Source: Baffinella frigidus
Lineage: Eukaryota > Cryptophyceae > Cryptomonadales > Baffinellaceae
Assembly: GCA_026770585.1 (NCBI GenBank)
Contig: MU646497.1
Location: 485,327-499,581, forward strand
Reading direction: 5' to 3'
Length of the DNA stretch: 14,255 nucleotides
Of the stretch, positions 7,075 through 13,211 are shown piece by piece. The translations under genes were made by a program, and so were the position numbers. The notes below the pieces were generated by a model. That model saw only the letters and a program-made list of their open reading frames with translations. It was not told where the DNA came from and did not search any database. Position 1 is the stretch's first letter, and every line of letters begins with the position of its first letter.

Positions 7075-7168
7075 CGCGTGGCGGTTGGCGAGGCGGTGTC
7101 ACGCGCGGTCTCCCATCTGGCGCTCGCGCTCTCGGCTGAGCAGCGTGCGGCCGTGAGCGATGCCGAGG
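7075..7168 (+). CDS. VSD-exon family copy S3
   Basis: This is a 94-nt exon, phase 0 to 1, after ATGGTAGCAG and before GAGG|GTGCGTTGC. It encodes RVAVGEAVSRAVSHLALALS followed by AEQRAAVSDAEG. Its upstream intron end (7021-7074) and coding part are repeated almost exactly at 7392-7443 and onward (S4). Because it enters in phase 0 and leaves in phase 1 like S2, a transcript could use S2 or S3 but not both in frame. It could also be an unused duplicate. Confidence 0.45.
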
Positions 7169-7187
7169 GTGCGTTGCTCCCCGCCAC

Positions 7188-7358
7188 CCACCAACCCTCA
7201 CGGGAGGACCAAACCGACTGATTCCGACCTGTTCCCAAAAGTTGATGTCGTACCAAGATTGGGACTTAAGTTAATACAGCGGGGGCGAATCGAGCCCGCT
7301 GCCCCTGAAATGTGAGGTCCGAAAATCGACGATTTCGTCTTTCCGTGAGGGTTGGTGG
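7188..7358. mobile_element. Inverted-repeat element F (CCACCAACCCTCACGG ends)
   Basis: CCACCAACCCTCACGG at the left pairs with CCGTGAGGGTTGGTGG at the right, with a loop of about 140 bp containing a 7-bp hairpin (7277-7283 with 7295-7301). It starts just after the donor of S3. No clear target duplication is seen, so its class is unknown. Confidence 0.7.
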
Positions 7359-7443
7359 ACATGTTACAGCCGCGGGACGCGAGGCGGTGTCATGGCAACT
7401 TACTGACGAGGATCAGATTTGTTGACTTAAGGTATGATAGCAG

Positions 7444-7692
7444 CGCGTGGCGGTTGGCGAGGCGGTGTCACGCGCGGTCTCCCAGCTGGCGCTCGCGCAC
7501 TCTTATCTCAAAAAACGAGTTCTAAAACTCGTTTTCTTAAGTCAATTCCCCTACAAATTCGTCAACTTATTCTTTACTCTCCGCATAAGTTGACAAAATT
7601 GTAAGGGAATTGACTTAAGAAAACGAGTTTTAGAACTTGTTTTTTTTAGATAAACTCGGCTGCGCAGCGCGCGGCCGTGAGCGATGCCGAGG
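7444..7692 (+). pseudogene. VSD-exon family copy S4, split by a MITE
   Basis: The exon is the twin of S3 but is interrupted after GCGCACTC by a 151-bp element plus a 4-bp duplication. Without those 155 bp it is 94 nt, the same as S3. The insertion brings an in-frame TGA and a length that is not a multiple of three, so as DNA stands this copy cannot code through. Acceptor and donor (GAGG|GTGCGT) are retained. Confidence 0.75.
7499..7657. mobile_element. TTATCTCA MITE, copy 2, TSD ACTC, in an exon
   Basis: The element is 7503-7653 (151 bp), with inverted ends TTATCTCAAAAAACGAG and its near complement, ending AGATAA. ACTC lies at 7499-7502 and 7654-7657. The matching undisrupted sequence CGCGCACTCGGCTG in S1 (6704-6717) shows the empty site. 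Confidence 0.95.
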
Positions 7693-7720
7693 GTGCGTTG
7701 CCCCCCGCCTTCGCGTACGA

Positions 7721-7766
7721 TTTGTACCACGAAATCTGAACGTTTTGTACCACGAAATCTGAACGC
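7721..7766. repeat. 23-bp tandem duplication
   Basis: TTTGTACCACGAAATCTGAA plus CGT or CGC occurs twice in a row (7721-7743, 7744-7766), directly after the S4 donor region and before another VSD tail (7768-7786). Confidence 0.9.
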
Positions 7767-7767
7767 T

Positions 7768-7908
7768 GCCGTGAGCGACGATGAGGGGCAGTTTTATCTC
7801 GGAAGATAACTGAATCAGTTCCTTTTCAGTAGGAGGTTGCATAGGAGAAATTAGTTAGGGCGTAGTAAATTTACTTAGGACTAGTCATCGCCGTGAGCGA
7901 TGATGAGG
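7768..7908 (+). pseudogene. Two further VSD-exon tails around a family D element
   Basis: CTGCCGTGAGCGACGATGAGG (7767-7787) and CGCCGTGAGCGATGATGAGG (7889-7908) are the 3' ends of the VSD exon. The second is followed by GTGAGT, the best donor in this cluster. Between them from 7794 lies a partial copy of the family D MITE (TTATCTCGGAAGATAACTGA...). Neither tail has the 5' half of the exon. Confidence 0.55.
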
Positions 7909-7944
7909 GTGAGTTGCTCCCCGCCACATTCATAGGCCAACGTT

Positions 7945-8135
7945 CTGAAAACCGGGTAGTTAAGCCTACGGTATTGCCTCTGCGGTAGGCCGTAGGAGCC
8001 TAGGAGGGTCATACGAAACCTTAGCTCCTAGGTGCCCTACGTCCTACCGTAGGGGGGGTCCTATGAAACGTTAGGTCCTAGGAGCCCTACGACCTACCGT
8101 AGGCAATCCCGTAGGCCTAACTACCCGGTTTTCAG
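7945..8135. mobile_element. Inverted-repeat element E (CTGAAAACCGGGTAG ends)
   Basis: A 191-bp foldback with CTGAAAACCGGGTAGTTAAG at the left and CCTAACTACCCGGTTTTCAG at the right. The arms continue through GCCTACGGTATTGCC and GGCAATCCCGTAGGC. The centre holds CCTAGG and CCTACCGTAGG motifs also seen in families A and B. CGTT occurs on both sides, but the right copy is 2 bp away from the end, so the target duplication is unsure. Confidence 0.85.
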
Positions 8136-8466
8136 CCCGTTACCGCCACATCACACAGCCGCGGGGCGCTCGGCAGGGAGAGGCGTGCATGAAGTAGCCT
8201 TCTGCTGATGTCGTGACGGGGGTCGTGCTCCGTACCTGCCAACGCCCACGCCCGTGCCCCTTCCCACACGCGCCGTATCCAGCACCCGCCCTAGCGCCGC
8301 AGCGCAGTCTGCCCCCTGCCCGCGCGTCGGGGCGCTGTCCTGCTCTTCCTGGCCGTGACGTCCTGCCGGGTCTATTTAATTAGGCCGGCTAAGTAAATCA
8401 GTTAGCGCATAGTAATTCCTCCTACGCAATTACTAAGGGATACGACTGACCGCGTCGCTCTTCCCG
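8136..8466. other. GC-rich intron stretch without recognised gene
   Basis: Only short features are seen, including TATTTAATTAGGCC and CTAAGTAAATCAGTTAG (about 8371-8406), which resemble parts of the family D element in reverse. No exon is supported. Confidence 0.4.
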
Positions 8467-8728
8467 CTGTCCTCCGCTGCTGACTCGGAGACCCACCCGT
8501 GTGCAGCGGCGGAGCGTTGCCCCCCGTGCTGCTCTTCGTCCGTGTTCCCAGCGTTCCGGGCATCCTGTTGCCGCGTCCTCCCTGACTTGCGCGGGGTGCG
8601 GCGTCGCGCGTGTTGCGCGGGGTGTGACGCCCCGCCGCGTGACGCCCCGCCGCGTGGCGTGTGCGCTGTCCTGCTGTCCTGCTGTGCTCCGCGGCTGACT
8701 CGGAGGCCCACCCGTGTGCAGCGGCGGA
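8467..8728 (+). repeat. Duplicated acceptor region (47 bp, two copies)
   Basis: 8467-8513 and 8682-8728 differ at three of 47 positions and both contain ACTCGGAG.CCCACCCGTGTG followed by CAGCGGCGGA, i.e. the acceptor used for the acidic exon. A 15-bp tandem pair (GTGACGCCCCGCCGC, 8624-8653) lies between. Only the second copy leads into the acidic coding sequence. Confidence 0.85.
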
Positions 8729-9038
8729 CGTGCTCGCGATGGTCACCCTCGCCGTGCAGCTCCTCTCCGACTCGCGTGCCCCAGCCATGTCTGACGCCGC
8801 GCCGCACGCCGACGCCGTGGCGGGGGTGACAGGGGTGTCGGGGGTGGCGGGGGTGTCGGGGGGGGACGATACTGCGGAGGTGAAGGACTGGTGGGGGTCG
8901 GATGACGAGGATGACGAGGATGACGGGGATTTGATGGCGGAGGGGCGCAACGCGTCGCTTGTGCTGAAGGAGGAGGAGGAGGAGGATCGCGGGGTGGATG
9001 CTGCGGGTCCGGACGCAGAAGATTCCATGCTTTGGGAG
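8722..9038 (+). CDS. Acidic, low-complexity exon
   Basis: This is a 317-nt exon entering in phase 1 after CCCGTGTGCAG and leaving in phase 0 at TGGGAG|GTGCGT. The protein reads ADVLAMVTLAVQLLSDSRAP first (a possible short helix), then a Gly/Val repeat of the form VTGVSGVAGVSGG, then DWWGSDDEDDEDDGD, a Leu-Lys-Glu stretch with five Glu in a row, and DAEDSMLWE at the end. The strongly acidic middle is likely disordered. Such segments occur in many unrelated nuclear, chaperone and trafficking proteins, so no function is claimed. The ATG at 8739 could start a small protein, but the frame is open upstream as well. Without splicing the frame stops at 9066-9068. Confidence 0.6.
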
Positions 9039-9068
9039 GTGCGTGCCCCCCCTTGCGTCCAAGATTAA

Positions 9069-9353
9069 TCCGGTGGAGACGTCGGAGGCGAATTATATGA
9101 AACTTGCTCCAGATTGCCCCAGCTTGTTCCAGTGCGCGGAATTCTCAAGGCTGAGCTCATCCGACTTTGTTAGCGTCAGTTTCCACGGTTCGGGCGTTGG
9201 TGTGGTGCGGGTTCATCCACACGTGTCTCTTTGCACTGAACCTGCGCACGTGGTGGCTATGCCATGCGGAGTCTGAATGGTGAAAGCATATTTTCGGTGT
9301 CTGTGTAATCTGAAGTTGTATATATACAGTGCGCTTCTCACGGATCCAACCCA
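9069..9353. other. Intron stretch with no recognised feature
   Basis: Moderate-GC sequence without repeats shared elsewhere in the window and without an exon-like open frame. A TATATATA at about 9319 is not supported as a promoter. Confidence 0.5.
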
Positions 9354-9500
9354 ACACTTATCCGGGGAAACCTATTTTTCTTTCATTTGATGGCAACGAA
9401 AATTACTACACAATTCGTTTTATTAGTAATATTAAAGCATTTGTGTAGTAATTTACGTTGCCATCAAATGAAAGAAAAATAGGTTTCCCCGGATAAACAC
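9354..9500. mobile_element. TTATCCGGGG MITE, copy 2, TSD ACAC
   Basis: The element is 9358-9496 (139 bp), the same family as 5167-5306 but with its central loop reversed. ACAC flanks both sides (9354-9357, 9497-9500). Confidence 0.95.
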
Positions 9501-9590
9501 GGCCACCATGTATCCCCCGCCGTTCAGGCCTTGTGTTGTTGTATGGGCTCCAATAAACCCATCCAACAACCTTGAGTCTTGCACCCGCAG

Positions 9591-9620
9591 GTTCCGGAAG
9601 CCGCTACCTACCTGGGAGGC
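9591..9620 (+). pseudogene. Fragment resembling the start of the 9668 exon
   Basis: GCACCCGCAG|GTTCCGGAAGCCG matches CCGGTAG|GTTCTGGAAGCGG about 77 bp downstream. It soon runs into a G-tract and a stop, so it looks like a duplicated acceptor with a broken exon start. Confidence 0.4.
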
Positions 9621-9667
9621 GGGGGGGGGGGTTGTTGGAACCCATAAAACCGCAAAACCCCCGGTAG

Positions 9668-9816
9668 GTTCTGGAAGCGGTGCGCGCGAGCAACGTGCGG
9701 CACATGTCCTCGCACGCAGAAACCTCTGTCGCGCCGCAGCTCCCCACCTCCGCCGCGGAGGCACCCGAACAAGGCGACGTCGCCACGCCTGCGGCGCCAC
9801 GGTGCTTCCCTCCGAT
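9668..9816 (+). CDS. C-terminal region exon (VLEAVRASN)
   Basis: This is a 149-nt exon, phase 0 to 2, after CCCGGTAG and ending CCGAT|GTGAGTG. It encodes VLEAVRASNVRHMSSHAETS, then SAAEAPEQGDVATPAAP and a short end; the composition is Ala/Pro/Ser/Glu rich and probably flexible. The part from CTCCGCCGCGG to CCACGGTGC is repeated near 10172-10228, where the same point reads CCACG|GTGCGT, so an earlier donor at 9802 (GTGCTT, also phase 2) is an alternative. No family is recognised. Confidence 0.45.
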
Positions 9817-9892
9817 GTGAGTGAGTGTGTGAGTGAGAGAGAGCGAGAAAGCGAGAGAGGGAGAGAGAGAGAGAGAGAGGGAGAGAGAGAGG
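9817..9892. repeat. (GTGA)n/(GA)n purine tract
   Basis: GTGAGTGAGTGTGTGAGTGA passing into GAGAGA runs, beginning exactly at the proposed GT donor. It is purine-rich on the coding strand, unlike the CT tracts near 4000-4800. Confidence 0.95.
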
Positions 9893-9897
9893 CAAAA

Positions 9898-10245
9898 CAT
9901 CGGCGTCGAAGAATCCTGCCACCCCCACCTTCCAGCACTGTGTTCCCTCTGTCGAAGAATCATCCCCCCTCCGTCGAAGAATCCTCCTCGTTCTCCTCCT
10001 CCACTTGTCTCGGAAACGCGTGTTTAGAGTTCGGGGTATATGGTATTTGGCATATGGTATATGATATATGGTATGTAGTATATGGTATATGGTTTCGGGT
10101 TGACTTCGGGAGAGAAAATACGTATATTTGGATCGAAACCAACCGAATCCCATGTTGTGCGCCTCCTCGGCCTCCGCCGCGGAGGCACCCGAACAAGGCG
10201 AAGTTGCCACGCCTGCGGCGCCACGGTGCGTCCCTCTGCCGAAGA
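9898..10245 (+). repeat. GTCGAAGAATC repeats, GGTATAT array and second SAAEAPEQG copy
   Basis: (G)(T/C)CGAAGAATC(C/A) occurs near 9904, 9955, 9973 and 10239. From about 10034 to 10092 runs a 7-bp periodic array (GGTATAT, GGTATTT, GGCATAT). 10172-10228 repeats the middle of the exon at 9668 without its start. Frames here are open but I do not support a separate gene. Confidence 0.5.
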
Positions 10246-10337
10246 ATCCTGCCCCCCCGTGACCCTCTCCGTTGGCACCACCACCGTCGAGCACTGTGTT
10301 GCCCCCCACGCGCTCGCGTGCGCTCGTGCCCATAACC

Positions 10338-10441
10338 TATCCCTTAAGTGGCGGACGGGCGAATATTCGCCCTAACTCGCCATAGGCAGGTCCTAGGGCC
10401 CTACCGTAGGGCGTATGAGCCTACTCGCCACTTAAGGGGTA
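10338..10441. mobile_element. Family B MITE, copy B0
   Basis: The ends are TATCCCTTAAGTGGCG and CGCCACTTAAGGGGTA. Inside is the perfect palindrome GGGCGAATATTCGCCC (10357-10372), followed by CCTAGGGCCCTACCGTAGGG. No intact target duplication is seen. Confidence 0.88.
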
Positions 10442-10566
10442 CGCAATCTACAGCGCGCCACATGGTGTCTTCGAACCAGGTGATGGTCTGGAGTGACCCA
10501 AGGGCCCAAGGGTCGGCGGTCAGCGCGGCGCCGCCGCGCTGACCCCGTCGACGTACCGGGTGGCAG

Positions 10567-10726
10567 GTTCCGGCGGCGCACGAGCTCGTGCCCGCACGCG
10601 TACGCGAGCGTGCGGCAGGAGCTACTCCGCTCCTCAGCGGCGCGCGCCGCACAGGACGTGACACCGCCAGCCGCGCCGGGCGCGTATGCTGGGTGGCCGG
10701 GCGACACGGCTGAGCGGAAGTCCGTG
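10567..10726 (+). CDS. Penultimate (or last) coding exon
   Basis: The acceptor CGGGTGGCAG at 10566 gives phase-2 entry, matching the exon at 9668. The sequence runs RRRTSSCPHAYASVRQELLR, then AARAAQDV, a Pro/Ala/Gly section and DTAERKSV. A good donor GTGAGC follows at 10727 in phase 0 and would join the exon at 11551. If it is not used, the frame continues VSVLSQVASA to TAA at 10757-10759. In that reading the stop lies inside a copy of repeat G. The inner CAG|GAGCTACTC at 10618 is a possible alternative acceptor. Function is not recognised. Confidence 0.45.
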
Positions 10727-10740
10727 GTGAGCGTCCTCTC

Positions 10741-10943
10741 TCAAGTGGCGTCCGCATAACCGTGCGTCCCCAGATTTAACCGGGGAAACCTATTTTTCTT
10801 TCATTTGATGGCAATGAAAATTACTACACAAACGCGTTAATATTACTAATAAGAACGAGTTGTGTAGTAATTTTCGTTGCCATCAGATGAAAGAAAAATA
10901 GGTTTCCCCGGATAAAGATGCCCTTAGTGAGTAGATACCCACA
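10741..10943 (+). repeat. Repeat G copy carrying a stop, split by a MITE
   Basis: GTGGCGTCCGCATAACCGTG continues as CGTCCCCAGAT, is interrupted by the MITE at 10776, and resumes as GATGCCCTTAGTGAGTAGATACCCACA. It parallels the uninterrupted copy at 12081-12134. Confidence 0.75.
10772..10919. mobile_element. TTATCCGGGG MITE, copy 3, TSD AGAT
   Basis: The element is 10776-10915 (140 bp). The left end is mutated to TTAACC; the right end is intact GGATAA. AGAT lies at 10772-10775 and 10916-10919. The empty site GTAGATGCCC at 12107-12116 confirms a 4-bp duplication. Confidence 0.95.
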
Positions 10944-11079
10944 CATCCCGGAAAGCCACGCGCGCGGGCACGAGCGCGGGAAGCGCGGGGACTGTTGAGG
11001 GAGAGAGACGTTTTTTTCGGCAGTGTGGAAGCATGCCACGCCAGGGCGCTCGAATCATCCACTCGAGACACAGCAGCTG

Positions 11080-11298
11080 AACGCCCCTAGACTGGTCCTA
11101 GGCACCTGGCGTAGGTTGTATGCGCTTACTGGGCACTTCAGGGATAAAAGCATGGCAGGAACCTCAGATATTTTGTCGGCAAACACGGACGCAGCTGATA
11201 GTTGCATGGCAGGCATGGCAGGGCCCTACCGTAGGGCCCTAGGACCTGCCTTAGACCTGTCGGGGGTCCATTTGCACCCGCTGGGCACTTGAGGGCTA
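11080..11298. mobile_element. Two partial family B copies
   Basis: GACTGGTCCTAGG...TACTGGGCACTTCAGGGATAA (about 11089-11147) is the right half of one copy. 11221-11298 (CCCTACCGTAGGGCCCTAGG ... GGGCACTTGAGGGCTA) is the right part of another, resembling B4 and B6, and abuts element A1. Their left ends are missing. Confidence 0.7.
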
Positions 11299-11417
11299 CA
11301 GGGGTACCTCGCTCATCAGAAACTGCCCCCCCCCTACGACCACCATGAGGCCCTAGGCATAGGCGCACTGTAGGGTCCTAGGAGGAGGCGATTTCTTATG
11401 AGCGAGGTACCCCTGTA
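11297..11417. mobile_element. Family A MITE, copy A1, TSD TA
   Basis: The element is 11299-11415 (117 bp), ending CAGGGGTACCTCGCTCAT and ATGAGCGAGGTACCCCTG, flanked by TA. It sits exactly between a partial B copy (ending GGGC) and copy B2 (starting TATCCC). No coding capacity. Confidence 0.93.
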
Positions 11418-11519
11418 TCCCTTAAGTGACCAGTAGGCTCATACGCCCTACGGTAGGGCCCTAGGACCTGCCTACGGCGAGTTAGGGTGAAAATTCGCCC
11501 TATGGCCACTTAAGGGATA
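11416..11519. mobile_element. Family B MITE, copy B2
   Basis: From TATCCCTTAAGTGACC to GGCCACTTAAGGGATA, with its inner sequence reversed relative to B0. The inner palindrome is GGGTGAAAATTCGCCC. It begins at the TA that also ends A1. Confidence 0.9.
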
Positions 11520-11550
11520 GCAGCTGATGGTCTTCCCGGGTGGCGTGCAG

Positions 11551-11631
11551 GTGCGGAGGGTGGTGCTTGCTGCGAAACAGCTCGCTGACCTGCAAGCCCT
11601 CTTGCACGCCCTGGGCGAGGCGTCCTCATAA
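11551..11631 (+). CDS. Candidate terminal exon
   Basis: After the acceptor GGGTGGCGTGCAG, 26 codons and TAA read VRRVVLAAKQLADLQALLHA then LGEASS. Leu, Val and Ala are spaced as in an amphipathic helix. It begins in phase 0 and fits the donor at 10727. The final codons GGCGTCCTCATAA overlap the start of repeat G, so the stop seems to be contributed by a dispersed repeat. The alternative is that the gene stops at 10759 and this is a related leftover. Confidence 0.4.
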   Translation: MRRVVLAAKQLADLQALLHALGEASS

Positions 11632-11871
11632 CCTTTCGTCCTCAAGTGCCCTTAGAGCCGTGTAGGTCACTCCGGGATCCTACATGGGGTAATATCCCCA
11701 GACTCCCCCTCACGAGGCTGTGGGGGGTGAGTGGATGATCATATTGGGGTAGTAGCCCCAGAAGCCTAGATACCCACACTGGGTGAGGGCTCATAACCTT
11801 TGAACGCTGCAAGCCCCACGTGTCACGCGGAGTCTCGTGTCTTTCGTTGGGTTTACTGACACGAGTCAGCA
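11632..11871. other. Repeat G fragments and small hairpins downstream of the stop
   Basis: CCTTTCGTCCTCAAGTGCCCTTAGAGCC continues the G repeat and CCTAGATACCCACAC (11766-11780) may be its end, moved apart by inserted DNA. GGGGTAATATCCCC and GGGGTAGTAGCCCC are two similar short hairpins. CTCGTGTC (11834-11841) pairs with GACACGAG (11858-11865). No gene is seen. A 3' UTR is possible. Confidence 0.45.
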
Positions 11872-11985
11872 GGCCTTATCCCTTAAGTGACCATACGGTG
11901 AATATTCACCCTAACTCGCCCTAGGCAGGTCCTAGGGCCCTACCGTAGGGCCTATGCGCCTACTGGTCACTTTGGGGATAAGGCC
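11872..11985. mobile_element. Family B MITE, copy B3, TSD GGCC
   Basis: The element is 11876-11981 (106 bp), with full TTATCCC...GGGATAA ends. GGCC lies at 11872-11875 and 11982-11985. The inner palindrome is GGTGAATATTCACC. It is the only B copy here with an intact 4-bp duplication. Confidence 0.95.
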
Positions 11986-12062
11986 CGAAGTTACCCGTCA
12001 ACTCTCTCTCTGAGACGGACCCGAGTTTCCAGTCAACTCTCTCAAGTGGATATACTTTGGAG

Positions 12063-12134
12063 GCCTAAGTGAATCTACTGTGGCGTCCTCATAACCTTGC
12101 GTCCGTAGATGCCCTTAGAGCCTAGATACCCACA
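12063..12134 (+). repeat. Repeat G copy without insertion
   Basis: CCTAAGTGAATCTACTGTGG, then CGTCCTCATAACCTTGCGTCC, GTAGATGCCCTTAGAGCC and TAGATACCCACA. The same string occurs in reverse complement at 13755-13840. It serves as the empty site for the MITE at 10776. Confidence 0.85.
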
Positions 12135-12181
12135 GTGAGCCGCATGTGCAAGACCTCTCGGTGAGGTCTGGCTTCTAACCG

Positions 12182-12428
12182 TACAGGGGTACCTCGCTCA
12201 TAAGAAAGCGCCCCCCCCCTAGCTAGGACCCTACAGGGGTACCTCGTCCATAAGAAACCGCCCCTCCCCCTAGGACTACCATGGGTCCCTAGGCATAGCC
12301 CTACTGTAGGGTCCTAGGAGGAGGCGTTTTCTTATGAGCGAGGTACCCCTGTACAGTAGGCCCATGCCTAGGGCCCTATGGTGGTCCCTTGGGGGGGCGC
12401 GGTTTCTTATGAGCGAGGTACCCCTGTA
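12182..12428. mobile_element. Nested family A MITEs (A inside A)
   Basis: The outer element is 12184-12426 and the inner 12234-12351, each with CAGGGGTACC ends and flanking TA. The outer copy minus the inner (120 bp) is about 123 bp, a normal family length. The junction GGACCC-TA-CAGTAGGCC is found unbroken in the copy at 13214, proving the TA duplication. Confidence 0.95.
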
Positions 12429-12462
12429 GGTGCCTCGTCATACGCAACAAGGGCGCGTCCAC

Positions 12463-12568
12463 TTATCCCTTAAGTGACCAGTAGGCTCATACGCCCTACC
12501 GTAGGGCCCTAGGACCTGTTTAGGACCTCTTGGCCCTCAAATTTGATGGCATGGGCACTTAAGGGATA
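12463..12568. mobile_element. Family B MITE, copy B4
   Basis: TTATCCCTTAAGTGACC to GGGCACTTAAGGGATA. The inner part has TTTAGGACCTCTTGGCCCTC, shared with B6. The left 4 bp are CCAC; the right does not match. Confidence 0.88.
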
Positions 12569-12735
12569 CAGCTGAGGTACGCGATCGTGTTGTAGATTGT
12601 AGCGTCGCAAGAGGCTTGCTCGCGATATTTTGGGGAGTGAGTGCTCCTCAGCGGCCTCGTGCCAGCCTCAGAAATACACTGGCCCAGAGAACGAGCCAAC
12701 ACCTCACACACACGCACCTTGCTGGTGGTGCGACC
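12569..12735. other. Stretch without recognised feature
   Basis: It begins CAGCTGAGGTACGCGATCG, similar to the GCAGCTGATGG that follows B2, but no acceptor-exon structure can be supported here. Confidence 0.35.
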
Positions 12736-12860
12736 TACAGGGGTACCTCGCTCATAAGAAAGCGCCCCCCCCTTGGGACCACCAACGGGCCCTAGCTAGG
12801 CACAGTCCTACGGTAGGGTCCCAGTGTGGGGCAGTTTCTGATGAGCGAGATACCCCTGTA
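12736..12860. mobile_element. Family A MITE, copy A3, TSD TA
   Basis: The element is 12738-12858 (121 bp), with ends CAGGGGTACCTCGCTCATAA and ATGAGCGAGATACCCCTG, flanked by TA on both sides. Confidence 0.93.
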
Positions 12861-12941
12861 CATGTAGGGGCTCTGGACAGAGATCTAGGAAGGGTCCCCC
12901 TAGCTTCCTAGGAAGGACAGCGTCCTACGAATGTCAGGGTC

Positions 12942-13048
12942 GTATCCCTCAAGTGACCAACGGGCGAATAATCGCCCGTGGAAGCCCTAGGCAGGTCCCT
13001 AGGGCCCTACGGTAGGGCGTATGAGCCTACTGGTCACTTAAGGGATAA
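12942..13048. mobile_element. Family B MITE, copy B5
   Basis: (G)TATCCCTCAAGTGACC to GGTCACTTAAGGGATAA. Flanks GGTC and GGGC may be a mutated duplication. The inner foldback reads ACGGGCGAATAATCGCCCGT. Confidence 0.88.
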
Positions 13049-13054
13049 GGGCCC

Positions 13055-13152
13055 CCGCCATCGGCAAGGGGAAGACTTGTCTCGGATGTAGTCCACCAAA
13101 TGTATCTACCCCGCATACATCCGAGATAGTCCTTCTTCTTGCCCGAGGCGGG
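13055..13152. repeat. Imperfect 98-bp foldback
   Basis: CCGCCATCGGCAAG...TCTCGGATGTA at the left pairs with TACATCCGAGA...CTTGCCCGAGGCGG at the right, with mismatches in the middle of the arms and a 25-nt loop. It is not related to families A or B. Confidence 0.75.
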
Positions 13153-13211
13153 CCATTCCTACGACTGTGTTTTCTCAGGCTGGGACCGTCGCACCGCCCG
13201 GGGCTCGAGCG

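Noticed and set aside
7277-7301. tRNA-like arm with GCGAATCGAGC loop
   Set aside because: Only one 7-bp stem forms; no D-arm, anticodon arm or acceptor stem fits.
8402-9062. Minus-strand Ser/His/Arg-rich frames (about 208 residues) opposite the acidic exon
   Set aside because: The Ser and His runs are the complement of GAG/GAC codons. There is no matching splice or start context, and the plus strand fits the gene model.
9308-9330. TATATATA as a core promoter
   Set aside because: It lies inside the proposed gene, and no transcription start or coding start follows sensibly.
9508-10335. 275-codon plus-strand frame
   Set aside because: It crosses a GA tract, a GGTATAT array and duplicated exon parts and changes character repeatedly; probably a chance open frame in repeats.
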